64,000 nucleotides of DNA from Lineus longissimus (GCF_910592395.1 NC_088313.1:18864437-18928436); one strand, 5' to 3'; shown: positions 11,996-23,925, numbered from the stretch's first letter. Program-made: numbers and translations. The notes: generated from the sequence alone by a model not told the origin.

Positions 11996-14900
11996 ATGTC
12001 GCGTCCACGTCCCGGGGTAAGTGATAATCGCCCTTCTGGCGCTTTATCTTTCCGACAGGTGGCGCAGCGGCTGTACCAGCTGGGAACAAAAACAACCTAA
12101 GATGGTCTTCTTACTCTAACAAAAACCTCTTATTCTGATGAAAGAGATGGTGGTTACAACACAAATTACATTTCTGTCAAATCAGGCCGTGACAGTGACA
12201 CAACACATTATAGCCTACGTCATGGATGACGGTCAGACCAAGTCCAAAAAGAGCTTCGTCGGACTGCCGTGTGCCTCGAATGGCAAATGTTAACAGTATA
12301 CATATCATATGTCAATATGGTACAATATGTATATCCAAGTTTCCTGTTCGTGTTCAGTATTTACTTGTTGAATTCAACATCATCATTTCTCTCCTTTAGC
12401 CATCTCATGGAGCGGAGGGGGAGAACAGGCTTTTTACCAGGTGAGTTAACATAGTTTAGAAACTAACCAGAAGAAGAAGAACCACTGAACCATTCTTGAA
12501 GATTGACATGCATTCATTGATTCATGTCAATCTTAGATGTGTTTAATTTCTCACAGTCAGTCATTTGTAATGTTCAGGGCAACATTTGTACAACTTGATT
12601 AATGTTGCATTCTCTGTTCCCAGACTCCCAGTTGTTCTTTTTCCAGGTTGTATACCACAAGTAACAGCAGTGGTATGAAACGTGCACTTAGTCTGTGCAA
12701 TATGTATTTAGTGTCAGAAATGGCATCTGTGAACTCAACTCTAGTAATTTACCGTAAAGTTTCCTCAATTTCAGACCTGACCTGTCAGTAAGTGATATCT
12801 TTCTAAAAGATTCACCACTCCCTCGAGTCGAGGACCAGAGTAAAGCAATGCGGAGACAGTCAGCTCTGAGAGTCCAAAGATGTATCCTTTAAATAGTCGA
12901 TATTGAAATTGACCTGTTCTTTATGTTGAATACCTCCAGATTTGTCGTCAGGTCTCTATCAAACTCAGAAGTTGGACACTTGTTCGACTTCTGTTGATTT
13001 TGATTTCAATCAACTTAGAAATGTCTGTTCCTTTGAAAGTGTGCACTGAATAACTTTGGTCATAATGTTGTAAGAGACGGTATCATACAAAATGTATTTC
13101 CTTAATCTGTGCCACAGCCATCCAACTTCTCGATGAGGCAGTTGGGTCGACCCCTGGCTCTTCCCTTCGACCTGGGACCCATCGAACACCCTCCAATAGG
13201 ATGAATGTCTCCACCCCTGGAAAATCCCTGAATTTATCTGGGGTATGTGAAAATCAATCAAAAGCGTTTTATTTCAAACTCTTCTTCTTACATTTTACAA
13301 TGTTCTTCAACACTCATGTCATTAGTCAAGTTGGCTATTTATGTGAAGAAATTGATTTCCATTGTTTTCATTGATTGGCTTTTTAATTTCCTTGGTTTTG
13401 GTTGCAGCTGTCTTATCGATCTGATACCTCAATCCTACCGGGGAAGAGTCTGTTAGCTACACCAGGCAAGAGGAGCTTCATGGCTGACGCATCATGTAGG
13501 GACATGTCTGAGTTTGATGCAGCAGGAACAACAAATGTGTTGGTCCTACAGGAGGAGGACCCAGGCTTAGCAGGTGAGTTTGAAACGAGCAGCTATTCTA
13601 CTGGCATAAGCTATGGCAAATGCCCATACAGCTGCAGATCTTCAAATCATCATAAATTTTTCGGCTTGGTGGTCCAATTTGGATCCTTGCAATGACCTTT
13701 TTTGTCCATCCCTGTTGGTTTTATACTTATGGTCCATTTTTCATTTCAGCATCTGCTGGTCTCTATGGTGACTTCATGCAGAGTATGAAGAATTTCTCCT
13801 CGCCTCACCAAGTTTTTGATCTCCTCTCAGACTATGAGACGTTATGTTCTGATCAGACGGCCTTACTTACCAAACTGGGCAAGCGGACAGTACCAGGACG
13901 AACTAAGTATGTAAACGTTAAACATTGAGGGTGTAATTGGTGTTTCACTGATATGAATGTACATGGCAAATGAATGTATACGGCAAATGAAGAAGTGAAG
14001 AAAACTGCCGAGCAAAAAATGAAATGTGCTCTTACTTTCCTACTTACTTGCACGTGCATTATTTCTATTTTCAGATTTTCTCATATCATCAACACAATGA
14101 ACCATCTCAAGGAAGAGAAGTCTACGTGGGCATTGTTATATTCCTTGTACACAGATAAACATGACATTGAGAGCAGAGGTGATGAGGCTGAGGAGATGAT
14201 GATTGACAGTGTAGTAAGTTTTTGAGCAGTGTTGTGTATTCTCTCATAATATGAGTGAGCTTTCAATCCATGTTTCCTGATCTGTTGATGGGGGAATTGA
14301 CGCCCCATTGGACCACGACGGCTTCTGATCATTTCGGTACAATCTGTGGAAACGCCTAGTGCCTTGGCCTTGTTTTTGGAAATATGAACCTGGTCATTAC
14401 TTTGCCACATCAACATTTTTCATTTCAGGATGAACGCTCTCCGGGAAAGGCAAGGGGGTTTGTCAAAAGTGTTCGGTTGATACGCTCATGAAAATGATGC
14501 TAAATTTGTATTCATTGCAGGGTAAATACACAAGTGACAAGCAGATTGTTGAGGCGTTATACAGTCGGGACACAGTAACAAGACAGGCACAGATTGTTGT
14601 TGATTGGCTTGAAAAGAAAGCGGAAGAATCATTAGAAAACTTCTACTCACAAGTAGAATTCTTCACAGATAAATCTGGTGCATGGTAAGTTCAAGTGCCT
14701 CGCAACAAGGAACTTTAATCGCAGCAACCTCCAGCAGAGGAATGACAAAATGAAGAATGTGGTTTGAAAGCAGTATCCGATTTGTAATATGTAAATTGCA
14801 AAGACTTGTCATGTGTTTTCTTCTTACTTTCAGGGAGAACACCCTCCATTACCTCCGGCAGACCCAGGGGGGTGTGCCCTCCTCCACACATCGACAGATA

Positions 14901-17900
14901 GTGACAGAGATGGATCCCGATGCCCCAGTCAGAGAGAACAAACCTCTTGCAGACCTCGATCGAGAAGATGAAGACCGCCTGTTTAAATACCTGTTTGCCT
15001 TTTGGAGGGCTGGACAGTTGGATGAGGTAGGAAATAATAGGTTCTATACAGGCAGGTATTTTTGCGTCAGGACGTTGAACAGAGCGCACCCTTGAAGGAT
15101 GTTGTAAGGTGTCCTCTCCACACTCGCAGCGCTTCCCATTCCAATTCATTGCAGGTGCTTAAGCGATTGCCCATGTCCTGTGGAATATCGTAGGCGGAGT
15201 ATCTTACCTTCATGCCTGTCCAGGTTTCAAAGTGATACTTGGACCTGTTAGTGATGCTTGGACCTGCCTGTTAATGCTTTTTCCTCTAGGCTTAACTGTT
15301 TTGATATAGAATTGGCATGCTATTTCAGGCGCAGAAGCTCTGTACCAGATGTGGTCTGGCCTGGCAGGCTGCCGCCCTGGAAGGCTGGCGGCTGTATCAC
15401 GACCCCAACTATGATGGCTATGGTGCTGACGGTGAAGTCCAGCCTGTCGAGGGCAACCCTTACAGAGATGTGTGGAGGAAGATATGCTGGGGTATGGCAG
15501 AAGAGGTATGAATTTATGGCTGAAATCGGAGGCCTTCTTGTTATTGTACCCTTTGAGCTTGTATGTATGATAAGTTACCAATCTGAAGGTGTAAAAGCAT
15601 TGTTTAGTTGACTTCTCTTGTGAAGATTTGGAATTATACAGGTATTATACAGATATGGAGGTGTTAAATTAACATTGCTAACTTTAGTCTGTAACATTTC
15701 TGGTGTATATCTAAGTAGTGTAAGATATTCTTGTGGCTTGGTGTTTTGCTATAAGGTGTGTAACAGAAAAAACCCTTGAACATGCTGATTATTGTGTTAT
15801 TATGTATTGCAGGAGAAGTTTCATCCAGAGGAACGAGCCATGTACGCCAGTTTTTGTGGCCACCTCCGTCAACTTTTAAAGTCATGCAAGTCTTGGGAAG
15901 ATTATGTGTGGGCTTACTTCAAAGTGCTTATAGATATCAGGGTCGATCGGGAAATCCGGTTGAATACAACAGTTAGCCGGACGCTGGAGACATTGCCAGA
16001 TACTTACATGGATCAGGTGTAAGTTTTTTCTGTTGGTGTTTCCAATCAAAAGAGATTTTTTTGGCAAAATTATTATTTTTGCAAGTCAAGGTTATTTGCA
16101 AAATCCACAAAAATGAAAAAACCCATGAAAATTCAGGAGTTTTTGTTAAATGTGGATCCTTATTTCCTATTTCAGGTCAGATTTCAGTGCCGTTTTCAAA
16201 GAAATCGAGGCATCACACAATGAGGTTGTAAGAAAACAGTCTCAGGACTCCTACCATTCGATCCAAAAACTGGTCATCCTGGGCGAGATGGACGAGTTGA
16301 TGGAATATATGTATCTGCTGTGTAAGAGTCCACACTCATCGCCTCCACCTCACCTTGTCAGGTTCATGGCCCACATTGTCCTTTTCCTCAGAATGGTTGG
16401 ATATGACTCAAAGGTAATTAATTCACCCGTATATGAGGAGTTTTTAGTCACCAATCATATTATAAAACAAAGCAGTTTCAACCATGTGATGCATGTTGTC
16501 AGTTTGGACTCTCAGTTGATCACATACCAAGTGCTGGGCAGAGTTAGAGATAGAATAAAATAGTGTTGACTATTTGTATCTGCTACAAACCTGAGGACTT
16601 GTGCAGCCAATATCGAATGCTAAACAAAGTTTGAAAATAGAAGATGGAAACATTGCTGTAATACGTGTACCAACAAAAAGAACATGTCATGTTTTATAAG
16701 TTCAACTTTTGTTTTGTTTTCATTCGCAGGAGGAGTACGCTGTGACTATCCTGGAGGTCTATGTACAGCACCTGATCAATGAAGAGTATGACTCTCTTAT
16801 AGCAACCTACGTATCCACACTGCCATATTCTGCTCAGATTGTTTGGTATGCAAAGTACTTGGAAGGTGAGGATTGTGTTTTCTGATTTCTGCAATGAAGA
16901 ACTAGATACATGTAGCTGAGGTTTTCATCGCCATTTCCAACTTGACCCTGGAGTCCACATTGTCCCCCTTACCCAGGCCCTTCTCCTACAGTTATCAACA
17001 CTTAAAAGCAATTTGATTGCAAATCTTCACTATGAGATCCCTTTAAAATTGAAATTTTGAAATACTTCACTGTATGTCCTTGGTTGTCTACTCAAGACCA
17101 CTCAGATAGGACTCAAATTATGTGATCAGCATATTTGGTCTACCCAGCAGTCTAGATTTGGCAACCATAGACAGCAAGCTCAGTATTGATTCCCAAACCC
17201 ATGATCTTCACCTGTTTGAAATGGATCCAATTCCAGGTATACAGGACAAAGAAAAGCGCCAAGCGGCTCTCCAGATGGCTGAAGATGCTGACCTGGACAT
17301 TGCCACGATTACGAAGACTGTGGTCGAGAACATTCGAAATAAAGGCCCTGTTCAGTTCACTACTGATAACAAGACCGAGTTGGAAGCTTCTACCTCAGAG
17401 GTTGGTCATCTTTCTTGCAAGTTTCATCAGTAGCTCTGTCGGAGTGATTTAGGATCATTGTTTTACCCAGGTAGACTACCTTAAGAATCTTGCATACAAG
17501 TGATTATTTGTCACTGCAACCCGCTATCATGTTCGCATGTGTATTTCACCATTGTCACCTGTAAATTGCTATCTGTCTTTGTAGGAAGACCGTGTTAAAA
17601 TCGAAGCAATTGACTGGCTTGTCTTTGACCCGTCTCAGCGAGCTGAGGCACTACGGCAGGCCAATGCGGTCATGAGAGGGTTCCTTGCCCTGAAGAAGCA
17701 TGCTGCCGCCAGGGAGGTGTTTAACAAGATTCCTCCAGGCTCCATCGAGGTGATCACGCGTAACTGGCAGATGCAAACGGGGACTGCTGAACTGCCAGCT
17801 GAGGATGAGAATGCCATCAGGGAATATCTATGCATTCAAGCATTCTTGGTAAGTTAGGAATATCGGGAGGAAATCAGCAGAATAGATTCCTTCAATATCT

Positions 17901-19033
17901 AGTAGAAGTCTTACAAATCACTTACGTTTGGTTAACTGCATGGCAGAGGATGCAGAAAGGACCATTAGCTCTCATAATAACACTGGTTTCATCATATGAA
18001 TGTTATATGAATAGCCAATAATACTGGCAGACGGCTTGGATTCTGTTCTAGAGGAACTGAAGAACCGTAGATGTACTCATCAGCCAAAAGTAAATCTATG
18101 GTGTTTATGTTAAGATTCCATTTGACAATTTCAGGATGCCAATGATTCTTTCAATGACTGGTTCGCCCATTACCACAATACTAAGCCCAGCAAGCCAGAC
18201 GTCCCAAATGGTGCAAACTTCACAGAGATGATCGCTTATGAACACAAAGTGAAACAATACGAAGCTGAGCTGGACAGATGGAACAACGCAGTGGATGGTT
18301 ATACAAAGATGGCAGTCGATAGGATTTATAATGTGCTCCTATTTGTTGATGGCGGATGGATGGTCGACGTTCGTAAACTCGACAAGGTGAGTTTCTTGAT
18401 AGTTGACATTGGCTTGCTTCAATGGACGGTGACTTTGTCTCTCTACAAGTTTCGATACAATATCCCAACTCCCAAACATGAAAACTTTCTCGCCCTTACA
18501 GGAAACCCAAGCTGATCTCACTCGCCTCCACCATCTAAGCCTGCTGCGACAGCTGTGTATCCCACCACTAGTGTTCCTGCTGGTCACCGTCCTCCACACC
18601 ACTGGACAGTACAGAGAGGTACTTGAGGTTGCCAACATCCTGTCCTCTGAGCAACACAAGTTATATTTGGTAAGTTGGGACAAGAGTCGGTGAGTGGCTC
18701 CCTTGTTGCCCTATCATTCCTACAAAAGTACATGTAGCTGTCAGTTCCATGACATGTTTACCAACCATTCGAATTTGTTGAAAACCTAACTATTCCACAG
18801 CCAACATGGGATCTCGGGGGAAAGTCTAGCTGTGCAGCACATATACATGTGCATGTACATGTCGTGAAGAAAGAAATTCAGGTCTGTATCCGTGCCGCTT
18901 TTACTCAACAGCTGTCTCTTCTCCTCTTCAGACGTTTCGCCAGGATGAAATACGTAAATTCCTTGGAATGTGTACGGAAGCTTCAAGACAACTTTTGGAC
19001 CAGAACTGCGACCCAATGGGATATAAGTATTGA
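11996..19033 (+). CDS. NUP107: Nuclear pore complex protein Nup107
   Basis: Nup107 is a scaffold subunit of the Y-shaped Nup107-160 complex of the nuclear pore. Coding exons: 11996-12016, 12400-12440, 12775-12881, 13118-13242, 13408-13573, 13750-13906, 14075-14213, 14429-14449, 14521-14684, 14834-15026, 15329-15505, 15813-16018, 16176-16413, 16730-16865, 17237-17400, 17585-17848, 18135-18386, 18502-18669 and 18932-19033. All phases agree and give about 946 residues (human about 925). Family hallmarks: [95 protein letters not shown] and the C-terminal [13 protein letters not shown]. The N-terminal ~190 residues are Ser/Pro-rich and poorly conserved, as in vertebrates. The third intron is U12-type. 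The 21-nt exon at 14429 uses a GC donor and may be optional. Confidence 0.95.
12882..13117 (+). other. U12-type (minor spliceosome) intron in NUP107
   Basis: The donor is GTATCCTTT, the U12 consensus, and the branch site is TTCCTTAAT at 13098-13106, with its adenosines 12-13 bases before the terminal AG at 13117. Exons on both sides stay in frame only with this junction (phase 1). Neighbouring introns have ordinary GTAAGT-like donors. Confidence 0.88.
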
Positions 19034-19440
19034 GATTCGTTAGTGAAAGATGTGAAAAGATAATATGCTGGATGGTACAAGATGGCCCTGTGCGCTCAAA
19101 AAGACAGAACTGGCACCTTTGACCTAGTGGGGCACAAAAATTAACATTTCACTGTGAAGGACAAGACAATATTATAGGATATGCTGAATGTGGTACCTGA
19201 CTGGTCTGCGCTGTTGTCTATGTTGTTTTGTGAGATAGAAAAAAGTGAATGTTCGTTGGTGTGACACAGGTTCTATTCCAGGAGCCTGTTTTGTTGGTGG
19301 AATATTTCACAGTGGTCTGATTACATTGGACAATCGGGTTAAGACCAGGAAATAATGACTTACGTCTATGATTGGTGTTGTGCTCCATAGGTCAACAAAC
19401 ACTTTTGTAAGCTCTTTTGAATAAAAGTACATAAAGAAAC
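19034..19440 (+). terminator. NUP107 3' UTR and poly(A) signal
   Basis: AATAAA at 19420-19425 lies about 390 bases after the stop codon, and no other feature is visible between. Confidence 0.65.
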
Positions 19441-20380
19441 ATGTTGTTTAGTTCTATTTCATTGTATCAAGCAGATGATATGTTTCAAGCAAATATCTCT
19501 TTTGGCAATACTGCCAAGGTTTAAATGTTCTTTATTGTGGGTGTTGCAGGCTGTGCTGATATCTGAAGTGTTACCTGTCGTCTTTAAGCTGTGCTATGTC
19601 CTCATAATTGTGAGTCGGGCTGTGCTGTCTTTGGATGTCTCTTAGGTTGTGCTAATGTCCTTCATTCGGACGAGGCTGTCTTTGTTCATGTCGACCAATC
19701 TACGAGCCCACCAAAGACAAATGGAAAGTGACCTGAACCTCCAATCCATGTGTGTGGCCTATGCTCTTGTAGGACATGTGATGCTGTTGTCTAGCAACTC
19801 TGATTAGGTCTCCGCTTTGGCAGGTCAAGTATCCAGATGTTTCAAGTGTGGCCATCCCTGAGTTGTGCCTATGTCCTTATATTATGGCGAGAGAGGCAGT
19901 GGAGGTGACTATCCAATATCTCAAGTGTTGCTATCTAAGTTGCTTGACTTCCTTGCTAAATCTGCTATTCCGTAGCCAGGTAGGCTGCACTTGTGTCCAG
20001 ATATCGGTAATTCAACGATTGTATATGTCGTGGCTGTACTATCTTCTTATGGTGATTGGTATTATTAGACACTTTCACTAGCATAATGTCTTGAATGTCT
20101 CCCTGTAGAGACCATGTCACAACCAATCTGATGAAAGTAGCTGCTACAATGTCCAATATTCGAATAGTAGTTATTAGCCGTCTTCACTCGTCCTAGACAC
20201 TGTCACAACCAAGCTGATGACGCAGTCTGTTACAATTCTGAATCCAAGATCGTTTTCGTTAGGCCCTCGTGCCTGTGGTATACAAGAGTCGGCCAAGTAC
20301 GCTGTACCTGTGTTCACAATAATGTATGGTTTAGCTAATATGTAAAGAGCAAGCTCTAGTGAACTCACACAACTGTTTGA
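19441..20380. repeat. Degenerate short repeats, intergenic
   Basis: Words such as GCTGTGCT and ATGTCCT recur from about 19548 to 19690. Two similar ~60-bp segments containing TGTCACAACCAA and CTGATGA lie near 20113 and 20203. No gene is visible. Confidence 0.4.
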
Positions 20381-20521
20381 CATGGGGGAGCCCCCCAAAC
20401 CCCCGTCCTTCTGACATATTTACCCAGTACATTGGGGGATGAGTCCCCCAAACCCCCTCCCCCGTTCTCTGAAAGTGACAGGTTTTAGTCAGTAAATTGG
20501 GGGGAAGGCCCCCCCCATTGG
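20381..20521. repeat. G/C-run hairpin repeats
   Basis: Three imperfect units each pair a run of five or six G with a run of five to eight C a few bases away (for example GGGGGAGCCCCCC and GGGGGGAAGGCCCCCCCC). Each can fold into a short GC hairpin; G-quadruplex formation is also possible. Confidence 0.55.
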
Positions 20522-20784
20522 ACTCTAAAAATAGAATTCCTTGGAGACGCTGAACAATAAGGCCCCATCCGCCCCGGTAGCTGTCTCATATCTGCTGACA
20601 GAAGCAGCTGTTTGTGGTGAAATAATAATTGAATGTATGTCATGACACCCAGGAGCTTTTTCTCATTTCTGAAACAGTTGCATGGTTGGAATGAATTTCC
20701 AAATCAGTCCGTCAAATCTCTATGCAATGAAAATTGAAATGTCACAACTGTCTCCACCGACGTTGTCCTGTATGTCCTAGGTCG

Positions 20785-20980
20785 CGTTAGGGAGTTTTTT
20801 TCTCCAAATGTACGTGATGATGACGTGCCCCATTAACAGGACATAACATCTATTTTAAAATGCGTTTCCAAAATGAATGCATGAGGACAACCCATTTGTG
20901 TCGTATATCACTGGAAACGCCCGATTCCCCTGATTCTGCAGGATGTTAAATCGGGTATTTTATTTCTTTAAATAAATCAT
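20785..20980 (+). repeat. Dispersed hairpin-forming repeat, copy 2
   Basis: Second copy of the element at 11117-11308, same strand. Both stem pairs are preserved. The last ~105 bp differ from copy 1 by about one base. Confidence 0.75.
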
Positions 20981-21612
20981 TATGGAGTCATCTAGTGAGG
21001 TGGTAGAATGGAAAAGAGAAAATACTTTACATGAATGGGGGATTTTGATCAAAGAGTGGAGGCCATTTTTTGCGTGTTACATGTATATGTGTTATGCAAT
21101 ATCAGTTGATCTGCGCCATCGAGCGATAGCGCTGCGCTTTCTACGGATCGGTAACTAGCGCGGGCATCGATAGATAGCGCAAGCATCGATCGATGGCGCG
21201 AGCCTTCTCCAGGCATAGGCCCCTGAATGCTAATTAGCGGGATTATCGGGCTAAACAATGGGATTAGCTAGGAAATAATATATAGGGAGTTAAAAAACTT
21301 GAACTTGAATTAAAAATGTTTTGCCATGTGTGAATACTACTGGTTATAAATTTCAACAATCATGTTACGTCACGTAGACTCGTTTGAAAATACCACAAAA
21401 GCCAAGTTTCCGCGAAGTTATGTCACTTGTTGTCTGACTCCTGTTCATCCGACCGTAACCTAAGTATATGACCAATCAGCTTTAAATCGTGAGCATTTTC
21501 GTGTATGGGTCAATGAATTTGATTGAAAATCACAATTTGAAGTGAGTGGTTTGGTAACCTCTCTGACGTAACCTCCTCAATACGAGCCGTTGAATTTGGC
21601 TGTGCTCCTGGT
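20981..21612. other. Intergenic, with a cluster of ATCGAT/GCGC words
   Basis: At 21112-21206 ATCGAT, GATAGCGC and GGCGCGAG recur at short spacing. Otherwise AT-rich with no gene seen. Confidence 0.4.
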
Positions 21613-21870
21613 ATGACACACCGGTTTTGGGAACACAAGCGTTCAGTTGTGTCGACGCCAAGTCGAAGCACTGGTTCAATATTGGTGAGTTCAGCCTGAT
21701 TTCTCCACAACTTTTTCTCCCCAAATTTTGCGACTATTGTCTGATACAATGTACAATCTTATCTTATCTTTTCATTTTCATTTCTTGCAGACGCCAGACA
21801 CGTTGTCCTGTCTGGCACACCCAATGCTGCCCAACCGGTTTATCACAAGATACTACGTGAACACCACGTG
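21613..21870 (+). CDS. Candidate small gene, two exons, incomplete model
   Basis: An open exon from the ATG at 21613 ends at 21684 before GTGAGT. The next exon is 21791-21870, after TTTCTTGCAG and before GTGAGT. The phases join into 50 codons reading MTHRFWEHKR...VNTTW. Both splice sites are strong, which is why I report it. I do not recognise the protein. The next exon is unresolved: the open stretch ending at 22548 does not join in phase, and a MITE sits in the intervening sequence. It could be a real short gene with a missed exon, a non-coding transcript, or chance. Confidence 0.35.
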
Positions 21871-21942
21871 GTGAGTTATTTTTCTCTATCGAAACTTCCT
21901 TTATTGCACATACATGTGTTCTTTTGAAACTTCTCATCTCTG

Positions 21943-22133
21943 CAGCAGTGGCGGATCCAGAAATTTGGGAAAGAAGCGGGGGTGGGGGGGGGGGCGCTGC
22001 CCCACCATTGAGAACTGATGATAGAGCCGAAGGTGCAATCCTGAAAATGAGGGGGAGGGTTCTTGAGGAGAGGTGCCCTAAAATATCAAAGAGTGATGAC
22101 TCGTGCGGGACGCCCCTAAATCCGCCACTGCTG
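21943..22133. mobile_element. Small inverted-repeat element (MITE)
   Basis: About 191 bp, bounded by CAGCAGTGGCGGAT on the left and ATCCGCCACTGCTG on the right, near-perfect inverted termini. The interior has a G-run/C-run hairpin (GGGGGTGGGGGGG, then CGCTGCCCC). No coding capacity. hAT-like termini are possible, but I could not find a clear 8-bp target duplication. Confidence 0.65.
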
Positions 22134-22311
22134 TTCTGAATAATTCCACACTCGGCTCAGCTGACCTTTGAAAGGAGGACACTGTTAGCCCATACCCTAT
22201 CTATGGTACTATATCGTTCTGGCAGCAAGAAAATGAGACGATCGGTCATGTCTGCCATGTTTTATGACGTCACACGCCACGTGCTTGGTGCAATGTGTCA
22301 CGTGCTCATAA

Positions 22312-22548
22312 CACATTCTATCTCTGAACCAATCAGCCCTTGATACTGTGACATGTGATATGTATGATGAGGACCTTGACCGGATCAGAAAGATAAGGCA
22401 TACAATCGAAGTAGTTCAGAGACATTTACATGAAGACATGACAGAAATTACCAATCGTCTCATTTCACCTCTGTGCTGCCAACTTCAGAGCTTTGATAAA
22501 CCCTGCCAGTTGTTCCCAGGCCTGTGTTATGAAATGACCATGGTTTAG
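22312..22548 (+). CDS. Candidate last exon of a small gene
   Basis: The frame is open from 22312 to TAG at 22548. A possible acceptor ends at 22336. The peptide includes DMYDEDLDRIRKIRHTIEVV, with heptad-like spacing. An AATAAA follows at 22695-22700, as expected for a 3' end. It may belong with the two exons at 21613-21870, but the phases do not fit directly. Confidence 0.25.
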   Translation, partial: HILSLNQSALDTVTCDMYDEDLDRIRKIRHTIEVVQRHLHEDMTEITNRLISPLCCQLQSFDKPCQLFPGLCYEMTMV

Positions 22549-22774
22549 TGATATGCCTACCCCCTCTTGTATTCAGTGGTATTAAATGGACAACTGTGGC
22601 ATGAGATATGGTGGTTTTTCCTACAAAAATGGCTTCCAGTAGAACCGTGACTTCTCAGTCCAAACAGGAAAATTGAAATACATCATTGAACTGCAATAAA
22701 CAGTGCACAAAAACTGGGTGTAACCCGAGGCCTGCCTGAATTTCACGGCTCATGTCCAAAACTGCCTCGCACAC

Positions 22775-22870
22775 TGGCGAAAATCGTTATTTGAGATAAG
22801 TGGCGGCGCATGGTGACAAGCAGAGGTATTATCCTCCTGGCCAGGTAAATCCCACGCCCAGGTTGTCCCT
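22775..22870. repeat. Dispersed repeat, copy 2
   Basis: Related to 4770-4885 around GGCGGCGCATGGTG and CCTGGCCA. The copy stops at CCCTTTAA, exactly where the TTAA-flanked element at 22871 begins, suggesting that the element inserted at its edge. Confidence 0.5.
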
Positions 22871-23146
22871 TTAAAGCTGACATGCATGCATAAAAACCCT
22901 AACGGCAAAATTAGAAAAGAAAGGATGAAGTGGCGAGGGTTCCGAGTTCGAACCCGCTCGAGGAATATTTTTTCTTTTTTTCTTTCTCTGTGACCTGTCT
23001 CGTCAATGAACTTGTGTTTGTGCAGTCAAGTGAGACCTGTCGCTGGTCGTCTATCATGTTTCAAGTGCAGTTGTCGTTTCTTGGTCGGGCATTTGTGTTT
23101 TCTAACTTGGTCGTTTGGGGTTTTTATGCATGCATGTCACCTTTAA
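22871..23146. mobile_element. piggyBac-like MITE with TTAA ends
   Basis: About 276 bp with TTAA at both ends (22871-22874 and 23143-23146). Terminal inverted repeats of about 25 bp, AGCTGACATGCATGCATAAA on the left and AGGTGACATGCATGCATAAA on the reversed right, continuing AACCC on both sides. TTAA target duplication is the mark of piggyBac-family transposition. Inside are GAGTTCGAACCC (a Pol III B-box-like word) and a T-rich tract, both similar to the SINE at 23926-24125. No transposase is present. Confidence 0.7.
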
Positions 23147-23444
23147 GTATGTTTTGGCGTGGTCACGAAGATGATATTATGTGAATTATGACACCAATGC
23201 ATTGGCCCTGCGGTCACGTGGTGGCTTTCAATGATATCCTTGTGCCGTCGTAGGAGGCTGCTGAAAGTCGCAGCAAAGCAGCAGCCAACAAAAGACTTAG
23301 GCTACTTAAAATTTCTTTCGGGAGCAGTAATAATCTGGTCACCATTGAGTTTTACCTATAGCTCTTATAAAGATGGTGTGGGAAGATAAATTTCGGCCAT
23401 TTTGTTACCATTTTAATATCTTAACTGTATGCGCCTGCTTAATC

Positions 23445-23570
23445 GCCCGCCCGCGAATTTTTTCCTGAATCTTTCGGGCAGTACAGTGTACATTTGTACA
23501 CAGGTTCTCAGCCAATCAGAATCCGATAAATCTGTGTCGTCATCGAGGCGTCATCATGAAACTTAGAAGT
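23445..23570 (+). mobile_element. SINE-related fragment, inverted relative to 23926-24125
   Basis: Shares with the reverse complement of about 24005-24125 the ordered words GCGAATTTTTT, CCTGAATCTTT, GTGTACATTTGTACA, CAGCCAATCAGA and GAAACTT. It lacks the tRNA-like part. Confidence 0.6.
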
Positions 23571-23925
23571 AAGCTTGTATTGTTTTGTGCTTGTTAATCA
23601 AATTTGAGGCATACAGTATAAAAATATACTGGAGGAAGACCATACACACGAGGCAGTATCGAAAGACAAGTCTCATTGCAGAGAAACATATTCCTACTGG
23701 AGGAAGACCATTCACATGAGACAAGTCTCATTGTATATTCATCAATATGATATCTGAAGGACTATCCCTTGGATCTTGGAGATGGGCTATTGTTATTGTC
23801 CTTTCTGTAGGTATGTTGCAGGCAGCAGAAATAACACAAATATCTAAAATCTAAATAACAAGGGAAAAGAAAGGCGTTATAAAAATAAAATCTAAAGTGT
23901 AAAAAAGAAAAAGAAAAATGTTGTC

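Noticed and set aside
22930-22975. Possible tRNA gene
   Set aside because: Only a B-box-like word is present. There is no A box, acceptor stem or anticodon arm.
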